A DNA stretch of 64,000 nucleotides from Pseudoluteimonas sp047602125 (GCA_047602125.1 JASGIB010000001.1:2294001-2358000), one strand, 5' to 3'; positions 35,178 through 44,333 are shown, counted from the stretch's first letter. Program-made: numbers and translations. The notes: generated by a model not told the origin, from the sequence alone.

Positions 35178-36509
35178 TCAAACAGCCGCAAACCCATCCC
35201 GCGTCAGGTTTTCCGGACCGCCATCGGTGCAGGCGACGTCGTCCTCGATGCGGATGCCGCCACAGGGCTTGAACTGCGCGACGCGATCCCAGTCCACGCT
35301 CGGGCCGAGGCCGCGGTCCTTGAGCTCATCGAGCAGCATGTCGATGAAGTAGAGGCCGGGTTCGATCGTCACCACCATGCCCGGTTCCAGCACGCGGGTC
35401 AGGCGCAGGTAGGGATGTCCTTCCGGCTTCGGGATGCTGCCGCCCGCGTCGGATGACATGAACCCGCCGACCTCGTGCACCTGCAGCCCGATGCCGTGGC
35501 CGACGCCGTGCGGGAAGAACGCGCTGCTGACGCCGGTTTCCACCGCGACTTCCGGCGAAACGTTGATCAAGCCGAAATCCTTGAGGATCGTCGCGATCGC
35601 GAGGTGCGCGTCGAGGTGGATCCGCTTGTAGTCGACGCCCGCGCGGACCTGCGCGCACATTTTTTGTTGCGCGGCATCCATCGCGTCGATGAGCGACTGG
35701 AAATCGTCCTGTTGCGCGGAATAGGTGCGGGTGATGTCGCAGGCATAGCCGCCGTAGCTGGCGCCTGCGTCGATCAGGAAGCTGCGGACCGGTTTCGGGG
35801 GCAGGCGGTCGCGGCGCATGTAGTGCAGGACCGCGGCGTGCTCGTTGAGCGCGACGATGTTGGTGTAGGGCAGGTCGTTCGCGTCCTGTCCCGCGGCCTG
35901 GCAATAGGCGAGGTGGATGCCGAATTCGCCGGAGCCTGCGCGGAACGCGCGTTCCGCGGCACGATGGGCGCGCACGCCAATGCGCGAGGCCTCGCGCATC
36001 ATCGCGATTTCGTACGGCGTCTTGAACGCGCGCTGGTATTCGAGGTACGCGATGACCGCGTCCGGGTTGTTCGGCGCGTAGGCGCCGTACTGGCCCAGCG
36101 CGCTCTGCGCCTCGCCGAGGATGGCGCATCGCGCGGCATTGCCAGGCAGGTATTTGCGCGCCTCGTCCGGTTCGCGGATGACCACGATGTCGAAGTGTTC
36201 GACCCAGTAGCCGCTGGGCGCGGCCGGCACCACGTGCCAGTAGTCGCGTGGTTGCAGGAACACCAGCTTCGGCTTCATTCCCGGCGTGAACACCAGCCAG
36301 CTGCCGGGCGCGTCGGTGAGCGGCAGCCAGGCCTTGAATTGCGGATTCACCGCGTAGGGGTAATCGCGGTCGTCGAACAACTGGTAGTGCAGCGTTCCGC
36401 TCGGCACGACGAGGTGGTCGAAGCCGCCGCGTTCGAGCGCGGTGGTGGCGCGTTGTTGCAGGGTTGCGATGTGGTCGGCGTACAGCGCGCCGGGACGGAT
36501 CGAGTTCAT
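35178..36509 (-). CDS. pepQ: Xaa-Pro dipeptidase PepQ
   Basis: A 443-residue M24B dipeptidase, the same length as E. coli PepQ. It hydrolyses dipeptides with C-terminal Pro using two Mn ions. The five metal ligands are visible: the Asp pair in IDAGASYGGYACDITRTY, His in FPHGVGHGIGLQVHEVGG, Glu in VVTIEPGLYF and Glu in GGIRIEDDVA. I start at ATG 36509, giving MNSIRPGALYADHI, which matches the family N terminus; an in-frame ATG 45 bases upstream gives residues unlike it. The enzyme would complete breakdown of Pro-containing peptides, for example those released by the M13 peptidases nearby. Confidence 0.93.
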   Translation of the reverse strand: MNSIRPGALYADHIATLQQRATTALERGGFDHLVVPSGTLHYQLFDDRDYPYAVNPQFKAWLPLTDAPGSWLVFTPGMKPKLVFLQPRDYWHVVPAAPSGYWVEHFDIVVIREPDEARKYLPGNAARCAILGEAQSALGQYGAYAPNNPDAVIAYLEYQRAFKTPYEIAMMREASRIGVRAHRAAERAFRAGSGEFGIHLAYCQAAGQDANDLPYTNIVALNEHAAVLHYMRRDRLPPKPVRSFLIDAGASYGGYACDITRTYSAQQDDFQSLIDAMDAAQQKMCAQVRAGVDYKRIHLDAHLAIATILKDFGLINVSPEVAVETGVSSAFFPHGVGHGIGLQVHEVGGFMSSDAGGSIPKPEGHPYLRLTRVLEPGMVVTIEPGLYFIDMLLDELKDRGLGPSVDWDRVAQFKPCGGIRIEDDVACTDGGPENLTRDGFAAV

Positions 36510-36593
36510 GTTGGCGGCTCGGCATGCAGGGGGAATGCGTTCTTGGATCGGCATTCTGCCGCAGATCGCGGGATTGTTGCGTTGACGCTCAGT

Positions 36594-36929
36594 TCAAGCT
36601 GAATCGGAAGGATTCCTGCGAGTGCGCCATGTGAGCAGGAAGCGCAAACCATGCAGCAACAGCGACCACCAGAGAGTGCCTATCGAGACATAGACCACAA
36701 ACGATGCGAATAAGCCTGGTCCGAACGGCAGGCGATCCATTGCCAACCCGGCGAGATGCGATGAACCAATGGATGCGGGCAATGTAAGCGTGAAAATGAA
36801 AAACCAGGGCCAGCATTCCGATATTGTCGTATGGCATCGGTAGATGGCATGCGCTTCGAAGGCGCCGATCGACGACAGTACGAAAAGTACGATCAGTACA
36901 ATCCGCCAGCTGATGCGCTTCGCCACCAT
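36594..36929 (-). CDS. Small hypothetical membrane protein
   Basis: A 111-residue protein with about three hydrophobic segments (8-24, 39-58, 70-98) and a basic C-terminal tail (TWRTRRNPSDSA). I see no family motif. Cys31 and Cys39 flank a short loop. The gene is somewhat less GC-rich than its neighbours. It starts 12 bases after the stop of the PilZ gene on the same strand, so it may be the last gene of the DUF1631-PilZ operon. The larger open frame around it is an out-of-frame shadow of the PilZ gene upstream. Confidence 0.55.
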   Translation of the reverse strand: MVAKRISWRIVLIVLFVLSSIGAFEAHAIYRCHTTISECWPWFFIFTLTLPASIGSSHLAGLAMDRLPFGPGLFASFVVYVSIGTLWWSLLLHGLRFLLTWRTRRNPSDSA

Positions 36930-36940
36930 GTGCCGTCTGG

Positions 36941-37291
36941 CTATTCGAACACGCCGCCCGGCGCATTGATCCAGCGCTGCAGGCGTTCGGCCTGGTCGTC
37001 GGGGATGGCGATGAAGCGCAGGCCGATCCAGAACAGCCCCGGCGTGCCGGCTTCTTCCTGCCACAACTGGTGTGCGCCGAATTCGCAATGGAAGTCGTGG
37101 CCGCCGCCGTCGTGCAGCGGGAAGCGCAGCTGGTACAGCGCATCGTCGTTGAGCGGCAGGTTGGCGATCAGCAGCATGCCGGTTTCCGACAGGTTGCCGA
37201 TGCGGCCGACGACGCGTTCGGTCATCGCGTCGGTGACCAGGACGTTCTCCGACACCTTGCGGCGCGGCGCGCGGCGGAATTCGTCGATCAT
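36941..37291 (-). CDS. PilZ domain c-di-GMP-binding protein
   Basis: A 116-residue single-domain PilZ protein. The c-di-GMP-binding signatures are both present: the Arg-rich switch RRAPRRKV at about residues 6-13 and NLSETG, the D/NxSxxG motif, at about 33-38. It probably binds c-di-GMP and passes the signal to a partner. It starts within the stop codon of the DUF1631 gene (ATGA), so the large DUF1631 protein is the obvious candidate partner. PilZ proteins in this family of bacteria control motility, biofilm and virulence. Confidence 0.9.
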   Translation of the reverse strand: MIDEFRRAPRRKVSENVLVTDAMTERVVGRIGNLSETGMLLIANLPLNDDALYQLRFPLHDGGGHDFHCEFGAHQLWQEEAGTPGLFWIGLRFIAIPDDQAERLQRWINAPGGVFE

Positions 37292-39657
37292 GCGGGTTCA
37301 CCGGCGGGCGACGGGGAGCGGCCCGCGAAGCTGCGCAGCGCGTTGAGCGTCGCGTGCCAAGCGCGGTCGATGAGGCGCGCGCGTTCGGCGGTGACGACGC
37401 GCACCTGGCCGCTGGCCATCAACCGGGCCAGGCTGTCGAGGGTCTGTTCGGCCACGCGCTGGCCGCGCTGGTTCACGAACAGCGCGTTGTCGGTAACCGT
37501 GCTGTACCACGACAGGCGCCTGCGCACGGCGTCGCCCTGCTGGTTGGTGGTGAATTCGATCCAGGTGCCGTAGGGCAACTGCCGCAGGTATTCGTAGCGC
37601 GCCTGCTCGTCCTGCGTGCGCGGCGCCATCTGTTTCTTGCGCGAACTCGCGATTTCCTCGCCCAGGCGCGCGCGCGCCTTCAGCTTCATCGCCAGTTCGG
37701 TGCGCGAAGCCGGATCGTTCTCGTCGTCGTCGGTAGCGCTGGCGAGGCGGCGCGCGATCGCCGCTGCTTCCTCGCTGTGGTATCCGACCTGCGACAGCGC
37801 GGCTTCGATGCCTTCCGCCAGCGCATGGTCGGGCGCGTGCTGGCCGCCGCGGCAGCAGTTCTCGACGATCTGCCGGGTGGTTTCGGTCTTGCGCTTCCAC
37901 TCGTCCGATTCGGCGCCGTGGCGCAGCAGGGTCAGGGTCAGGACGTCGGCCCAGGCCTGGTTGAGCAGCGCGCGCACGAAGTGCGGCGGGCGCTGGTCGC
38001 CGACCAGTTCGGTGATGGTGTCGATCGCGCGGCGCTTGGCGACCTCGAGTTTTTCCTTGCCGCGGGCGGCCTCGATGTGGCGGCGTTCGGCCAGCTCGGC
38101 CTTGTGGGCGATGGTGCGCAGCCGCCCCTGCAGGTCGTCGTTGGCGGCGGCGAAGACCTGCGCGTCGTCGCGGTAGTTCTTGACCACGTGCTGCACGGCA
38201 TCCTGCATCGCGGGCAGCATCTGCGGGTCGACGTCGTCGCGGTCGAGCCAGCGCGCGCCGGATTCCGCGACCGTGTTCAGCAGCAGGCGCGCGGGATGGT
38301 CCTCGCGCACGAAGAATCCGCGGTCCTGCAGCGAGAGCCGCACCAGCGGCACCTGCAACTGCTTGAGCAGCGGCGCCGCGGGGGCGTCGGTGCGGATCTC
38401 GCGTTCGATCTGCCCGTACAGCATGCCGAGCAGTTCGAAGGTGTCGTTGTCCTCGCTGGACAGCGTCGCGCCCTTGCCGCGCTGCTGGCGCATCCTCGCG
38501 AGCAGGTCCTGCTTGATGTCGGCGACGCTGGCCTGCGCGCCGGGGCCGGTCGCGGGGAGTTGCTGCGGCAGCGCGGCCAGCACCTCGTTGCGCTCCAGCA
38601 TCTGCAACGGCGCCTGCGGGGCGCTGCTGCGGAACTTGCCGAGCAGTTCGCGGCGCCCGGCCAGCAATTGCTGCAGCAACTCGAAGGCGGCCGTGTCCTC
38701 GGCCTGCATGCCGGCGGGGTCGGCGACCCCGAGCCATCCGGTGTGCGGACGCTGCGGATCGCGCGCCGCGCTGGCCTTGCGGCGTTGCGATGCGTCCTTC
38801 GCCGCCCCGTCCTTGCGCTTTGCTTCGGACGGATCCTGCGACGGGGATTGCGCTTGCGACTGCGATTGCGGCGCCAATGCCGCGCGTTGCTGCTGTGGTT
38901 CGCGCTTGTCGCGGGTGGAGGCCGCGACCGAGGATGGCGCGCGCATCCGCGTCGGCACGTAGCGCAACGCCGGCAACAATCCGTCCGCGGCCATCGTGGC
39001 GTTGATCATTTCGACCAGGCGCTCGTGCTCCGCCATCACCTGGCGATCGAAGGTGCGGTAGAGCAGCAGGCGCGCGTCCATCGGCAATTGCAGCGCTTCG
39101 ACCGCATCGCGCAGGATCGAGCACAGCGAATGCGGGCCGCAGGGCAGGCGCTCCACGTCCAGCGCCGGCGCGGCGGCGAGCACGCCGAACCGCTGGCCGA
39201 GCAGGTGCAGGGCGAGGCTCGAGCGCGAACTGTGGCGCGAAGCGATGTCGCGCAGCACCGTCGCCTCGTCCATCTCGGAATCTTCGATGAGCGAGAGGTT
39301 GTGGCTGCCGCCGGTCCATGCGGCAGGTTGGTGCAGGATCGGCGCCACCGATTGGCCGAGTGTGGCGAGGCTGCTTTCCAGCCCGATCATGAAGCGCGGC
39401 ACCAGGTCGGAGCGGTTGAGCCGCAGCGTGCGCAGGGTGTGCAGGTATTCGGATTCGATGCCCGGGTTGCGGGCATGGTCGGCGAGCCGGAACAACTGCT
39501 GCTCCAGTTCGCTGAGCATCGCCTGCAGTTGCCGCTCCAGTTCGTCCGAAGCGACGTCCATGACGTGGTCGAGGATGACCCGGACCTTGCGCGGGACGGC
39601 TGCGGAGGCGAGTCGTTGCGGTGCCTGTGCGCCCGTGGATGGAGTGGCTGGTGTCAT
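37288..39657 (-). CDS. DUF1631 domain protein
   Basis: A 789-residue cytoplasmic, largely helical protein of the DUF1631 family. The N-terminal part (VRVILDHVMDVASDELERQL, then ESEYLHTLRTLRLNRSDLVPRF) and the C-terminal part (YGTWIEFTTNQQGDAVRRRLSW, ALFVNQRGQRV) are the recognisable blocks. A linker at about residues 230-280 is rich in Gln, Ser, Lys and Ala and is probably disordered. The C-terminal stretch resembles a degenerate PilZ-like barrel, which I infer from its strands only. Function is unknown. The start is ATG 39657; upstream frame residues are low complexity. The PilZ gene overlaps its stop. Confidence 0.85.
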   Translation of the reverse strand: MTPATPSTGAQAPQRLASAAVPRKVRVILDHVMDVASDELERQLQAMLSELEQQLFRLADHARNPGIESEYLHTLRTLRLNRSDLVPRFMIGLESSLATLGQSVAPILHQPAAWTGGSHNLSLIEDSEMDEATVLRDIASRHSSRSSLALHLLGQRFGVLAAAPALDVERLPCGPHSLCSILRDAVEALQLPMDARLLLYRTFDRQVMAEHERLVEMINATMAADGLLPALRYVPTRMRAPSSVAASTRDKREPQQQRAALAPQSQSQAQSPSQDPSEAKRKDGAAKDASQRRKASAARDPQRPHTGWLGVADPAGMQAEDTAAFELLQQLLAGRRELLGKFRSSAPQAPLQMLERNEVLAALPQQLPATGPGAQASVADIKQDLLARMRQQRGKGATLSSEDNDTFELLGMLYGQIEREIRTDAPAAPLLKQLQVPLVRLSLQDRGFFVREDHPARLLLNTVAESGARWLDRDDVDPQMLPAMQDAVQHVVKNYRDDAQVFAAANDDLQGRLRTIAHKAELAERRHIEAARGKEKLEVAKRRAIDTITELVGDQRPPHFVRALLNQAWADVLTLTLLRHGAESDEWKRKTETTRQIVENCCRGGQHAPDHALAEGIEAALSQVGYHSEEAAAIARRLASATDDDENDPASRTELAMKLKARARLGEEIASSRKKQMAPRTQDEQARYEYLRQLPYGTWIEFTTNQQGDAVRRRLSWYSTVTDNALFVNQRGQRVAEQTLDSLARLMASGQVRVVTAERARLIDRAWHATLNALRSFAGRSPSPAGEPA

Positions 39658-39733
39658 TCGCCTCGGCACGCGTGGAATGGGCGGGATACTGACACAACCC
39701 GGGGGAGGGGGCGCATCCTGCGGTCGCCCGGGG

Positions 39734-40891
39734 TCAATCGTCCTCGAGGAACAGCGCGATCGCGTCGTTGGCGAAGCGCAGGCCCAGCCCGGTGGGCAGC
39801 AGGCGTTCGTCGCCCGGCTCGATCCAGCCGCGTTCCCTGGCCACCGCGAGTCGCCCCGCGATGGCCGCGCGCGGCAATCCGGTGCGTGCCTCGAACAGGG
39901 ACATCGGCACGCCCGCGTTGAGCCGCAACGCATTCAACATGAAATCGAACGGCAAACGGGCCTGGTTGAGGACATCGTCGCCGCCGATGGCGGCCGCGGT
40001 GCCGGCCGAGGCCAGGTATCCGGCCGGATGCTTGACCTTCCAGCGGCGCAGCACCCGTTGCTCCGCGCCGAGGGTGAGCTTGCCGTGGGCGCCGGCGCCG
40101 ATGCCGAGGTAATCCCCGAACTGCCAGTAATTGAGGTTGTGCGCGCACTGCCGGCCGGGCCGGGACCAGGCGCTGACTTCGTATTGGGCGTAACCGGCCG
40201 CGGAGAGCCGCGACTGGCAGGCTTCCTGCATGTCCCAGGCCGAATCCTCGTCCGGGATCCCGCCCGGCGGCCGGGCGGCGAACAGCGTGTTCGGCTCCAG
40301 CGTCAGCTGGTAGTGGCTGACGTGCGCTGGCCCGAGCGCGACCGCGCGTTCCACGTCCGCCACGGCCATCGCAAGGTCCTGCCCCGGCAGCGCGTACATC
40401 AGGTCGAGGTTGAAATTGTCGAAACCGGCGTCCTGCGCGGCCTTGACCGCGCGTTCCGCATCGCCGCTGGAATGGATGCGGCCGAGGCGTTGCAGGCAGC
40501 CATCGTCGAAGCTCTGCACGCCGAAGCTCAGCCGGTTCACCCCGGCCTTGCGATAGCCCGCGAACGGCCCGTGCTCGACCGTGCCGGGATTGGCCTCCAG
40601 CGTGATCTCGGCATCGGGCGCGAAACGCAGGCGCGCGCTCGCCTGCTGCAGGAAGAGGTCGATCGCCTCGGGCGGGAACAGCGAGGGCGTGCCGCCGCCG
40701 AAGAACACGCTGTGCACGGTCCGGCCCCAGGCCAGCGGCAGGTCGAAATCGAGGTCGGCGATGAGCGCATCGATGTAAGCGGCGAATGGCAATTCACCCT
40801 TGCGCTCGTGCGAGTTGAAATCGCAGTACGGGCATTTGCGCACGCACCACGGCAGGTGCACGTACAACGAGAGCGGCGGCGTCGACAACAC
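39734..40891 (-). CDS. hemW: Radical SAM heme chaperone HemW
   Basis: A 385-residue radical SAM protein. The cluster motif is CVRKCPYC (CxxxCxxC) near the N terminus, and SVFFGGGTPSLF and SFGVQSFDD are typical of the HemN/HemW group. HemW lacks the HemN oxidase residues and delivers heme to membrane enzymes. I start at GTG 40891, two bases after the rdgB stop. It is the last gene of the rph-rdgB-hemW run, which matches the usual order in related bacteria. Its position near a respiratory nitric oxide reductase 20 kb away is not evidence of a link. Confidence 0.92.
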   Translation of the reverse strand: MLSTPPLSLYVHLPWCVRKCPYCDFNSHERKGELPFAAYIDALIADLDFDLPLAWGRTVHSVFFGGGTPSLFPPEAIDLFLQQASARLRFAPDAEITLEANPGTVEHGPFAGYRKAGVNRLSFGVQSFDDGCLQRLGRIHSSGDAERAVKAAQDAGFDNFNLDLMYALPGQDLAMAVADVERAVALGPAHVSHYQLTLEPNTLFAARPPGGIPDEDSAWDMQEACQSRLSAAGYAQYEVSAWSRPGRQCAHNLNYWQFGDYLGIGAGAHGKLTLGAEQRVLRRWKVKHPAGYLASAGTAAAIGGDDVLNQARLPFDFMLNALRLNAGVPMSLFEARTGLPRAAIAGRLAVARERGWIEPGDERLLPTGLGLRFANDAIALFLEDD

Positions 40892-40893
40892 GG

Positions 40894-41484
40894 TCAGCGC
40901 AACGCGGGGATGCGTTCCCGCAGGATCGCCAGCGCGCGCCCGCGATGGCTGATGGCATTCTTGACGGCCGGACCGAGTTCCGCGGCCGATACGCCGTTTT
41001 CCGGATCGAGGAACACCGGGTCGTAGCCGAAGCCGTTCGCGCCCCGGCGTTCGCGCAGGATGCGGCCTTCCCAGATGCCTTCGGCGATCAGTGGCATGGG
41101 ATCGTCGGCATGGCGCACCAGCGCCAGCACGCAGACGAAGCGCGCACCGCGATCTTCGTCCGCCACGCCGTCGAGCTCGTGCAGCAGCTTGTCGATGTTC
41201 GCTTCGCTGTCGCCATGCGCGCCGGCATAGCGCGCCGAATACAAGCCGGGCGCGCCGCGCAATGCGTCGACGCACAGGCCGGAGTCGTCGCCGAGCGCGG
41301 GCAGGCCGGTCGCGCGCGATGCGTGCCGCGCCTTGAGGATCGCGTTCTCGACGAACGACAGCCCGGTTTCGTCGGCATCGCCCGCGCCGAATTCGGATTG
41401 CGCGTGCAGTTCGAAGCCGTCGCCGAGCAGCTCGCGCAACTCGGCCAGCTTGCCCCGGTTCGAGGATGCGAGGATGAGTTTCAA
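40894..41484 (-). CDS. rdgB: dITP/XTP pyrophosphatase RdgB
   Basis: A 196-residue Ham1/RdgB nucleotide pyrophosphatase that removes non-canonical purine triphosphates (dITP, XTP) from the pool. Family motifs are LASSNRGKLAEL near the N terminus, ETGLSFVENAILKARHAS, LGDDSGLCVDAL, GFGYDPVF and the C-terminal ISHRGRAL. I start at TTG 41484, which overlaps the rph stop (TTGA) and gives the family N terminus (M)KLILASSNRGK. No other start fits. Both overlap and short spacing point to translational coupling with rph and hemW. Confidence 0.94.
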   Translation of the reverse strand: MKLILASSNRGKLAELRELLGDGFELHAQSEFGAGDADETGLSFVENAILKARHASRATGLPALGDDSGLCVDALRGAPGLYSARYAGAHGDSEANIDKLLHELDGVADEDRGARFVCVLALVRHADDPMPLIAEGIWEGRILRERRGANGFGYDPVFLDPENGVSAAELGPAVKNAISHRGRALAILRERIPALR

Positions 41485-42209
41485 GCCAGCGCCAAGGCCG
41501 CCTGTTGCGCCGCGAACAGTTCTTCCGTGCCTTTCTGCGCCAGCGCGAGCAGCGCATCGAGTTCGTTGCGGCGGAAGGCATGGCCTTCGGCCGTGCCCTG
41601 CAGTTCGATGAAACCGCCGCCGTCGTTCATCACCACGTTCATGTCGGTGTCGCAATTGCTGTCCTCGGCGTAGTCGAGGTCGAGCACCGGCACGCCGCGG
41701 TACACGCCGACCGAAACCGCCGCGACCGCGCCAATGACCGGATCCTTCGCGATCTCGCGCTTCGCCTGCAGCCAGCGTACCGCGTCCACGAGCGCGACGT
41801 AGGCGCCGGTGATCGCCGCGGTGCGGGTGCCGCCGTCGGCCTGCAGCACGTCGCAGTCCAGCGTGACGGTGCGTTCGCCCAGCGCGACGCGATCCACGCA
41901 GGCGCGCAGCGAGCGCCCGATCAGGCGCTGGATCTCCAGCGTGCGCCCGCCCTGCTTGCCGCGCGCGGCCTCGCGGTCCGAACGCGTGTGCGTGGAGCGC
42001 GGCAGCATGCCGTATTCGGCGGTGATCCAGCCTTCGCCCTTGCCGCGCAGGAACGGCGGCACGCGGTTCTCCACGCTGGCGGTGCACAGCACGCGGGTGT
42101 CGCCGAACGCGACCAGTACCGAACCTTCGGCATGGCGGGTGAAGCCGCGGGCGATCGAGACGGCGCGCATCTGCTCGGGCGCGCGGCCGCTGGGTCGGGC
42201 GAAGGACAT
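41481..42209 (-). CDS. rph: Ribonuclease PH
   Basis: A 242-residue phosphorolytic 3'-5' exoribonuclease that trims tRNA 3' ends. Family blocks are RPSGRAPEQMR at the N terminus, GSVLVAFGDTRVLCTASVE, GEGWITAEYGMLPRSTHTR, LDCDVLQADGGTRTAAITG and DLDYAEDSNCDTDMNVVM, with the phosphate-binding Arg residues in the third block. Length and motifs are complete. It is divergent from yicC across 65 bp and heads the rph-rdgB-hemW run. Confidence 0.96.
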   Translation of the reverse strand: MSFARPSGRAPEQMRAVSIARGFTRHAEGSVLVAFGDTRVLCTASVENRVPPFLRGKGEGWITAEYGMLPRSTHTRSDREAARGKQGGRTLEIQRLIGRSLRACVDRVALGERTVTLDCDVLQADGGTRTAAITGAYVALVDAVRWLQAKREIAKDPVIGAVAAVSVGVYRGVPVLDLDYAEDSNCDTDMNVVMNDGGGFIELQGTAEGHAFRRNELDALLALAQKGTEELFAAQQAALALA

Positions 42210-42274
42210 GTCGGATCCGGAAAAGAACGGCGCGCTAGATTACCATTCGCTTCCCAAGGGCCCGGCCGAATCGC

Positions 42275-43138
42275 ATGCCGATCCGCAGCATGACCGCCTT
42301 CGCCTCCGGCGAGCGCAGCACCGAATGGGGCACGCTCGGCTGCGAACTGCGCGCGGTCAACCATCGCTTCCTCGAGGTCGGCACGCGGCTGCCGGACGAA
42401 CTGCGCGCATCCGAGCCCGCGCTGCGCGAACGCATCGCTGCGCGGGTATCGCGCGGCAAGCTCGACCTCGCGATGCGCCTGCGCACCGCGACCGACGGCG
42501 ACGCATTGCAGGTCGACGACGCCGTGGTCGATCGCCTCGGCGACCTCGCGCGGCGCATGGATGGGCGCTTCCCCGGCATGCGCGTGGATTTCGCGCAACT
42601 GCTGCAGCTGCCGGGCGTGCTGCAGTCGCACGCGGTGGACTCCGAGGCGCTGCAGGCCGCGGCGCTGTCGTTGCTCGATTCCGTGCTCGGCGATTTCCTC
42701 GCCGCGCGCGAACGCGAAGGCGCGAAACTCGCCGCCGCCATCTCCGAACGCGCGGACGCCATCGCCAGGATCTCGGGCGAAGTGCGCACGCTGGTGCCGC
42801 AGATCCGCGCCGGGCAGCGGCAGAAACTGGAAACGCGCCTGGCCGAACTCGGTTCCTCGCTCGATCCCGGCCGGCTTGAACAGGAACTGGTGATCTGGCT
42901 GCAGAAGCTCGACGTGGACGAGGAACTCGACCGCCTCGACAGCCATCTCGATGAATTGCGTCGCGTGCTGGAGCAGCGGGAACCGGTCGGGCGCCGGCTG
43001 GATTTCCTTTTGCAGGAATTCAACCGCGAGGCCAACACGCTCGGCAGCAAGTCGGTCGACGTGCGCAGCACCAACGCCGCGGTGGAACTGAAGGTGCTGA
43101 TCGACCAGATCCGCGAGCAGGTGCAGAACATCGAATGA
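42275..43138 (+). CDS. yicC: YicC family endoribonuclease
   Basis: A 287-residue YicC-type protein. The N terminus has the family start IRSMTAFASGE, with GCELRAVNHRFLEVGTRLP, and the C terminus has VGRRLDFLLQEFNREANTLGSKS. YicC proteins are RNases that cut structured RNA and act on the small RNA RyhB in E. coli. It overlaps gmk by four bases (ATGA), the common yicC-gmk arrangement. Confidence 0.94.
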   Translation: MPIRSMTAFASGERSTEWGTLGCELRAVNHRFLEVGTRLPDELRASEPALRERIAARVSRGKLDLAMRLRTATDGDALQVDDAVVDRLGDLARRMDGRFPGMRVDFAQLLQLPGVLQSHAVDSEALQAAALSLLDSVLGDFLAAREREGAKLAAAISERADAIARISGEVRTLVPQIRAGQRQKLETRLAELGSSLDPGRLEQELVIWLQKLDVDEELDRLDSHLDELRRVLEQREPVGRRLDFLLQEFNREANTLGSKSVDVRSTNAAVELKVLIDQIREQVQNIE

Positions 43139-43764
43139 GCGACATCGTGCCCGGAACGCTGTTCATCGTCGCCGCGCCCTCGGGTGCGGGCAAGTCGAGC
43201 ATCGTCAACGCGGTGCTGGCGCGCGACCCGCGCCTGTGCCTGTCGATCTCGTTCACCTCGCGCCAGCCACGTCCGGGCGAACGCCATGCCGAGCACTACC
43301 ACTTCATCTCGGTGGACGAGTTCAAGGGGATGATCCGCAACGGCGACTTCTTCGAGTACGCGCAGGTGCACGGTGACTGGAAGGGCACCGCCCGGCAGTC
43401 GGTGCTGCCGCAGCTGGCCGCCGGCAAGGACGTGGTGCTGGAAATCGACTGGCAGGGCGCTCGGCAGGTGCGGGAGCAGGTGAAGGACGCGATCGGCGTC
43501 TTCATCCTGCCGCCTTCGCGCGGCGCGCTGGAGCAGCGCATGCGCTCGCGCGGGCAGGACAGCGAGGAAACTATCCGCCGCCGCCTCGCCGCCGCGCGCG
43601 AGGAGATGAGCCATTACGACGAGTTCGACTACGTAGTAGTGAACGAGGTGTTCGACGACGCGGTGGACGAGGTCTGCGCGATCATGGCGGCCAGCCGCGC
43701 CCGGATCGAGGTGCAGCGGAGGGACCACGCGGCCCTGATCGAGGAATTGCTGCGCGATCCATAG
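43135..43764 (+). CDS. gmk: Guanylate kinase
   Basis: A 209-residue GMP kinase that converts GMP to GDP with ATP. It has the P-loop APSGAGKSSIVNAVL near the N terminus, the GMP-binding FTSRQPRPGE and HYHFISVDEF, and the FILPPSRGALEQRM and RLAAAREEMSHYDEFDYVVVN regions. Length is normal. Its stop is followed by a 177-bp gap containing the rpoZ promoter. Confidence 0.96.
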   Translation: MSDIVPGTLFIVAAPSGAGKSSIVNAVLARDPRLCLSISFTSRQPRPGERHAEHYHFISVDEFKGMIRNGDFFEYAQVHGDWKGTARQSVLPQLAAGKDVVLEIDWQGARQVREQVKDAIGVFILPPSRGALEQRMRSRGQDSEETIRRRLAAAREEMSHYDEFDYVVVNEVFDDAVDEVCAIMAASRARIEVQRRDHAALIEELLRDP

Positions 43765-43860
43765 GACGGCCCAAGCCCGCCACCGTCCCCCGGGACCGGT
43801 CGCCGGGCTCCCCAGGCCGGTCTGGACCCAGCCTAAGCCATTGATTCCACAGGACGAGGC

Positions 43861-43889
43861 TTGCGCCAGCCCTGGTCCGTCCCTATCAT
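43861..43889 (+). promoter_or_regulatory. Promoter of rpoZ
   Basis: TTGCGC and TATCAT separated by exactly 17 bp match a sigma-70-type promoter (three and five of six consensus bases). It lies 53 bp before the rpoZ start. Transcription of rpoZ separately from gmk is consistent with the large intergenic gap. Confidence 0.55.
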
Positions 43890-43941
43890 CCGCTTCCCCC
43901 TGTCTTTTGAATCGACGGCCTGACCGGCCGCCGGGAGAGTT

Positions 43942-44241
43942 ATGGCCCGCATTACCGTGGAAGATTGCCTGGAAGTGGTCGACAACCGCTTCGAACTCGT
44001 GATGATGGCCGCCAAGCGCGCGCGCCAGCTGGCCAACGGCGTCGATCCGCAGATCGACAACAGCGAATCCAACGACAAGCCGACCGTGCTCGCCCTGCGC
44101 GAAATCGCGGCCAGCGCCATCGACCAGGACTACATCGACGCGGTCGACAAGTCCGAGCGCGAGCGCAAGGAGCGCGAGGCGCTGGAATGGGCCGCGGCCG
44201 AAGTGGTCGCCGGCGACGACGACATGAAGGGCGACGACTGA
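43942..44241 (+). CDS. rpoZ: DNA-directed RNA polymerase subunit omega
   Basis: A 99-residue omega subunit. It begins MARITVEDCLEVVDNRFELV and contains AAKRARQLANG, the conserved MARVTVEDC and RARQL motifs of the family. Omega helps RNA polymerase assembly and contributes to ppGpp binding; spoT directly downstream makes and degrades ppGpp. A terminator separates the two genes. Confidence 0.96.
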   Translation: MARITVEDCLEVVDNRFELVMMAAKRARQLANGVDPQIDNSESNDKPTVLALREIAASAIDQDYIDAVDKSERERKEREALEWAAAEVVAGDDDMKGDD

Positions 44242-44271
44242 GTCGGGTCATCCGGCTACGGTTCCGCCCGA

Positions 44272-44298
44272 ACGGCCCCGCGAGGGGCCGTTTTCGTT
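44272..44298 (+). terminator. Terminator of rpoZ
   Basis: ACGGCCCC-GCGA-GGGGCCGT has an 8-bp stem and four-base loop, followed by TTTCGTTT. It lies 30 bp beyond the rpoZ stop and 36 bp before spoT. Confidence 0.85.
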
Positions 44299-44333
44299 TG
44301 CCGGCCCGGCCCACGCCGTCGTAGGCTCGGGGC

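Noticed and set aside
43765..43941. A possible tRNA or small RNA in the gmk-rpoZ gap
   Set aside because: I found no cloverleaf or CCA-end pattern. The gap is accounted for by a plain promoter.
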